Origin: Candidatus Paenalcaligenes intestinipullorum
GTDB lineage: Bacteria; Pseudomonadota; Gammaproteobacteria; Burkholderiales; Burkholderiaceae_B
Assembly: GCA_019120675.1 (NCBI GenBank)
Contig: DWUQ01000114.1
Coordinates: 1 to 10,031, forward strand
DNA length: 10,031 bases
Direction: 5' to 3'
The notes beneath the pieces are model-generated. The model was not told the DNA's origin, made no database searches, and worked only from the letters and a program-made list of their open reading frames with translations. A program made the translations under genes and the position numbers. Positions 6,551-10,031 of this stretch are shown piece by piece (position 1 is the first letter of the stretch; every line of letters begins with the position of its first letter).

Positions 6551-7597
6551 TTATAACGTGACCCCCAATACCGTGGTGCGAGATTCCAAGCGATCAAACA
6601 GTTTGCGAATCGGGAAGAGCGCCTCGTAGCGGCTCACAACTTGGCGGATGTAGGCGGCCACTCGGGGAATGTGATCCAAATATTGAGGTTTGTGATCTCG
6701 CAAGGCCAAGCGTGCAAAGACCCCTAAAATACGCAGATTGCGCTGTACGCTCATCCATTCGTAGGCGCGATGAAAGTCGGCAAAGTTGGTATTCACCGGA
6801 AGCTGAGCCGCTTTGGCAGCTTCCCAGTAGCGTATGGCCCAGTCGAGCTGTTGAGCCTCATCCCAGCTATACCGCGCATCCATCACCAGCGAAGCCAAAT
6901 CGTAGGTAATCGGACCTAAGACGGCGTCCTGATAATCAATAATGCCGGGTTGTAAGCTTGCATCTTGGGGAAGCATTAGGTTAGGGGAGTGATAGTCGCG
7001 GTGTACCAGCACTTGCGCGGCTTGTGTGTTATCAGCCACCAGCACGGCAAAGCATTGTTCGAGCTGAGCCTGTTCCGTAGGGGTAAATTCAGTCTGACAG
7101 TGTTGGTTCACATACCACGTTTCGAATAAGCCAAGCTCTTCGAGCATTTTAGGCGCATTGTATAGCGGCAAACCCTGTGTATCGGCCTGCTGCAAACGCA
7201 CTAAACTAAACAAAGCTTGACGGTATAAGCTTTGTACCGTGTCATTATCCAGTCCTTGATGTAAGGCGTGATAGTAATTTAAGTCACCTAAATCGCTGAG
7301 CACCAAAAAGCCGAGATCTAAGTTTTGCGCTAGAATCTGTGGCACGTTTAAGCCTTGGTCTGCCAAGCGCTGTGTAATATCGATAAATGCCTCGTTGTTC
7401 TCGGTGCTGGGCGGCGCGTCCATTACGATCAACGTGGTGTCGGCGTGTTTCAGTCGATAGTACTGACGAAAGCTGGCGTCGCTTGACGCACGGGTCAACC
7501 CCTCCAGCTGTAGCGGGCCATTAATATCTAAGCTGCCTAGCCAGAGCAGCAGTTGTTGGTAGCGAGTTGAAGCCATAGCATCCATAATTTCACGCAT
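6551..7597 (-). CDS. amgK: N-acetylmuramate/N-acetylglucosamine anomeric kinase AmgK
   Basis: AmgK is a cytoplasmic kinase of the aminoglycoside-phosphotransferase fold. It phosphorylates MurNAc (and GlcNAc) at C1, feeding MurU. The 348 residues show GLTRASSDASFRQYYRL (33-49), where the nucleotide loop lies, SDLGD (101-105), the catalytic-loop motif HRDYHSPNL (199-207, D201 as base, N206 for metal), and IDYQDA (220-225, D221 for metal). The HxDYHxxNL and IDYQDA forms are typical of AmgK rather than of antibiotic-resistance enzymes. Three in-frame ATGs lie at residues 1, 5 and 8 (7597, 7585, 7576). None has a clear ribosome site, so the exact start is uncertain. The gene is divergent from lptD and is followed without a gap by murU, as in Pseudomonas. 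Confidence 0.92.
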   Translation of the reverse strand: MREIMDAMASTRYQQLLLWLGSLDINGPLQLEGLTRASSDASFRQYYRLKHADTTLIVMDAPPSTENNEAFIDITQRLADQGLNVPQILAQNLDLGFLVLSDLGDLNYYHALHQGLDNDTVQSLYRQALFSLVRLQQADTQGLPLYNAPKMLEELGLFETWYVNQHCQTEFTPTEQAQLEQCFAVLVADNTQAAQVLVHRDYHSPNLMLPQDASLQPGIIDYQDAVLGPITYDLASLVMDARYSWDEAQQLDWAIRYWEAAKAAQLPVNTNFADFHRAYEWMSVQRNLRILGVFARLALRDHKPQYLDHIPRVAAYIRQVVSRYEALFPIRKLFDRLESRTTVLGVTL

Positions 7598-7643
7598 TTA
7601 AAATTTAAAGACAAATTACACTGCCGCTTTGCGCCAGCTTCTC

Positions 7644-7649
7644 TATAAT
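7644..7649 (+). promoter_or_regulatory. Candidate -10 box for lptD
   Basis: A perfect TATAAT stands in the 125-base region between divergent amgK and lptD, about 74 bases before the lptD start. The -35 position 17 bases upstream (CTGCCG) is poor, so the promoter would be weak or activator-dependent. I could not recognise a sigma-E type site. The complementary TATTAT could serve as a -10 for amgK on the other strand, but its -35 is also poor. Confidence 0.45.
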
Positions 7650-7706
7650 AACGGCTCACGGCTTTATGGCAGAATAAGGCCTGTACTTTTTAATGTGATC
7701 TTTCCT

Positions 7707-7712
7707 GAAGGG
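7707..7712 (+). promoter_or_regulatory. Ribosome binding site of lptD
   Basis: GAAGGG lies ten bases before the GTG at 7723 and supports that codon as the start. No ATG is available in this frame between the TGA at 7696 and the signal peptide. Confidence 0.6.
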
Positions 7713-7722
7713 CGCTTATCCA

Positions 7723-10031
7723 GTGCGAGCGGTTCAGAATCTTACCTTTTTATTGGCGTTGAGCGCTAGCGTAGGCTTACCTGTGATCAGCCAGCCTGTG
7801 TGGGCTGCTGAGCCCTTAACGGCCGACAGCTTGCGGGTGCACACACTCGAAGACGACGACAAAAGCGTCTACTTAATTGGTGACGATATGCAACTCAATG
7901 GCGAGCAAGAGCTCGTGATTACGGGTGATGCACAGGTTCGTCGCGTGGATTCCGTCAGCAAAGGCGATGTGATTCGCTATCACGAGAAAAGTGGCCAAGT
8001 TAAAGTACGCGGCAATGGTCTGCTGATGCAGCAGGGCAGCATTGTGCGCAGCCCTAGCATTGATTACAACCTCAACTCCGAAGAGGGCGAACTCGATGAT
8101 CCCCAGTTTTGGTTAACGTGGGGAGCCGCGGGCTACGCCGATCATGGCACGATTTTCAGCAATGAGCATTTGCGCCTCAAGAATATGAGTTACAGCGCCT
8201 GCCCTTGCCCAGAGCCATCCTGGTGGATCAAGGCCCCGCGTGTCGATCTATACACCGACCAAAATGAAGGGGTAGCGCGTAATGGGGTGCTGTATTTCAA
8301 AGGGGTGCCGTTATTTTACTCTCCGTACTTTTCGTTTCCGTTACGTGAAGAGCGCAAGTCAGGCTTTTTAACGCCGCTATACAGCTATTCCTCAAACGCC
8401 AGTTTTGAATTTGCCGCGCCCTATTATTTTAATTTGGCGCCGAATTATGATGCGACTGTAACGCCGCGGTTTTTATCCAAGCGCGGCCTACAGCTAGAGG
8501 CCGAAGGGCGCTACTTAGGGCGCAGCTACGAGGGGATTGTTGCGGGTACGTATATTAACAAAGACAAGGTGACCCAAACCAAACGTTGGCTGATCGATGC
8601 CCAGCACCGACAAAACCTCGGCAAAGGCTTTGGCTTTTCTTACGCCTATCGCCGTGTATCGGACGACGATTATTTTCGCGATTTCACCACATTAGATTTA
8701 GGGGCGTCCACCACCTCCGAGCTCCTGAGCAACGCCACCCTAACGTGGTCGGGCTACAAGTATTTTAATGCTTCGCTTGTGGCGTCGCAGTATCAGGTGC
8801 TCCAAGATCCTGGTTCGGGGTATCGCCAAGAGTACAGTCGTATGCCCAGTTTTAGCCTACGCGGGGCGCGTTACAACTGGGCAGGCTTTGATGTGACTTC
8901 AGAAAATGAGATCACGCGTTTTTCGGTGCCGTATTATTCGGGGTCGTTAAGAAAGTTTGATGAATATCGCCGTAGTTTCCCAGGTGAAACAGTTCGTAAT
9001 ATGCCAGAGGGTGTACGAGCAAGCTCTTACACAGCCATTAGTTACCCTATGGTGCGTGCGGCGGGCTACATTACCCCCAAAGTTGGTTTACATCTCAGCC
9101 ATTATGACACCGACTGGAAAGGTTTATCTGGTAATAATCCTCGGCGTGACAATGTCAAAATTCAAAATCGCGTGGTTCCTCTCTACTCTGTGGATTCTGG
9201 GCTGTACTTCGAACGTTCGGGCAGCTTGTTTGGGATGCCCACAATGCAAACCTTAGAACCACGCGCCTTTTATCTGTATGTGCCGTATCGCGATCAGCGC
9301 CAGCTTCCCTTGTATGACACCAGTGTGGCAACCTTTAATATGAGCCAAGCTTTTAGCGATAATATTTACAGCGGTGGCTGGGACCGCATTGCCAACGCCA
9401 ATCAGCTCACTTTAGGTTTAACTTCGCGTTGGCTGGATGCGGATACCGGTTTTGAGCGGATGAGCTTATCGGTCGCGCAGCGTTTGTATTTTGATGATCA
9501 GCGCGTTTTCCTTTATGACAATCCTAGCGTCGAATACCCCCCTACACGTCGTCGCTCTGACTACTTGTTTGAAGGCCAAGTGGCGCTCACTGATCAGTTC
9601 CGTATCAATTTAGGCGGGCAGATTAATCCCGAAACACGTCATCGTAATCGCATGAGCGCTGGCGTGCGTTGGCAGCCCAAGCGCCTTGCCACCATCGCCG
9701 CCAATTACCGTTATGAACGCGACCCTCGTTCCTTTGATAGCCCCAACAATATTTATCAGGGTACGCTTGCTGATCGCACAAAAGAACGTGTTTCCCTCAC
9801 CACCCAGTGGCCGTTGACGCAAAAGCTGTACGCCTTAGGGCGCTTGGACTACTCCCTCCAAGAAAAACGCAGCACCCAAAGTATCTTGGGTATGGAATAT
9901 AAAGGCGATTGTTGCTGGACCGCACGTGTGGTGGTGCAACGTTATGCGGTATCATCCGAGAAAAGCAATTCCACCGTATTCTTCCAGCTGGAGTTATCCG
10001 GCCTAGGCTCCTTGGGCACGGACCCAATGAG
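7723..10031 (+). CDS. lptD: LPS-assembly outer-membrane protein LptD, 3' partial
   Basis: LptD is the outer-membrane barrel that, plugged by LptE, inserts lipopolysaccharide into the outer leaflet. The frame opens after TGA 7696 and is still open at the window edge, giving 769 codons. Compared with the usual 780-800, probably only about 15-30 C-terminal residues are missing. GTG 7723 yields MRAVQNL, a hydrophobic stretch and a VWA/AEPL cleavage site near residue 30. Next is the LptA-like beta-jellyroll (about 35-155, with YLIGDDMQLNG and VRRVDSVSKGDVIRY). The family hallmark PLFYSPYFSFPLREERKSGF lies around 196-215, followed by the beta-barrel. Cysteines are at 160, 162, 730 and 731. The last two match the adjacent pair of E. 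coli LptD (724, 725), but no cysteine follows the signal peptide as in E. coli (Cys31). The gene diverges from amgK-murU. Confidence 0.95.
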   Translation, partial: MRAVQNLTFLLALSASVGLPVISQPVWAAEPLTADSLRVHTLEDDDKSVYLIGDDMQLNGEQELVITGDAQVRRVDSVSKGDVIRYHEKSGQVKVRGNGLLMQQGSIVRSPSIDYNLNSEEGELDDPQFWLTWGAAGYADHGTIFSNEHLRLKNMSYSACPCPEPSWWIKAPRVDLYTDQNEGVARNGVLYFKGVPLFYSPYFSFPLREERKSGFLTPLYSYSSNASFEFAAPYYFNLAPNYDATVTPRFLSKRGLQLEAEGRYLGRSYEGIVAGTYINKDKVTQTKRWLIDAQHRQNLGKGFGFSYAYRRVSDDDYFRDFTTLDLGASTTSELLSNATLTWSGYKYFNASLVASQYQVLQDPGSGYRQEYSRMPSFSLRGARYNWAGFDVTSENEITRFSVPYYSGSLRKFDEYRRSFPGETVRNMPEGVRASSYTAISYPMVRAAGYITPKVGLHLSHYDTDWKGLSGNNPRRDNVKIQNRVVPLYSVDSGLYFERSGSLFGMPTMQTLEPRAFYLYVPYRDQRQLPLYDTSVATFNMSQAFSDNIYSGGWDRIANANQLTLGLTSRWLDADTGFERMSLSVAQRLYFDDQRVFLYDNPSVEYPPTRRRSDYLFEGQVALTDQFRINLGGQINPETRHRNRMSAGVRWQPKRLATIAANYRYERDPRSFDSPNNIYQGTLADRTKERVSLTTQWPLTQKLYALGRLDYSLQEKRSTQSILGMEYKGDCCWTARVVVQRYAVSSEKSNSTVFFQLELSGLGSLGTDPM

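Noticed and set aside
6551..7597. Aminoglycoside phosphotransferase resistance gene
   Set aside because: The fold is shared, but the HRDYHSPNL and IDYQDA motifs, the abutting murU and the divergent lptD all point to the cell-wall recycling kinase AmgK.
7693..7698. ATG immediately followed by TGA in the lptD leader, as a minimal start-stop control element
   Set aside because: There is no ribosome site before it, and such a six-base match is easily due to chance.
8957..9256. A 99-residue plus-strand frame with a hydrophobic, signal-like stretch
   Set aside because: It lies wholly within the lptD barrel in another frame. The lptD frame is continuous and family-like there.

Overview
The window looks like chromosomal DNA of a Gram-negative betaproteobacterium, most likely Burkholderiales and possibly Alcaligenaceae. 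The pointers are an LptD gene divergent from amgK-murU, a metN-metI-metQ operon whose MetQ is a plain secreted protein, and moderate GC content with ordinary sigma70-type signals. The family-level placement is inference from gene content. No mobile element, CRISPR array, phage gene, toxin-antitoxin pair or integration scar was seen.

Layout. Positions 2-2068 (+) hold a glycoside hydrolase family 31 protein, cut at its 5' end by the window edge. Its fold is recognisable, but most of its active-site residues appear to be replaced. A tRNA-Lys(UUU) follows at 2229-2304, with a strong promoter in front and a rho-independent terminator behind. Next comes the methionine importer operon metN-metI-metQ (2479-4960, +): ATPase, permease and periplasmic binding protein. 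metN and metI overlap by four bases, metI and metQ are close together, and the operon ends in a hairpin terminator lying between convergent genes. On the minus strand are a membrane-anchored coiled-coil protein of unknown function (5020-5718), murU (5834-6550) and amgK (6551-7597). From 7723 to the window edge, on the plus strand, runs lptD, the outer-membrane LPS translocon barrel. It starts at GTG, and only its extreme C-terminus is missing.

How the genes fit together. AmgK and MurU act in sequence: AmgK phosphorylates recycled MurNAc at the anomeric position, and MurU converts MurNAc-1-phosphate to UDP-MurNAc. This returns cell-wall sugar to peptidoglycan synthesis and bypasses de novo UDP-MurNAc formation. 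With LptD alongside, the right third of the window is an envelope-biogenesis locus whose arrangement resembles that in Pseudomonas. MetNIQ is a self-contained import unit.

Most of the window is housekeeping. The items best worth a second look are the apparently degenerate but intact GH31 protein, the metN start region (TTG start, an overlapping 24-codon upstream ORF and a hairpin over the alternative GTG), and the cysteine layout of LptD. No convincing new multi-gene system was found.
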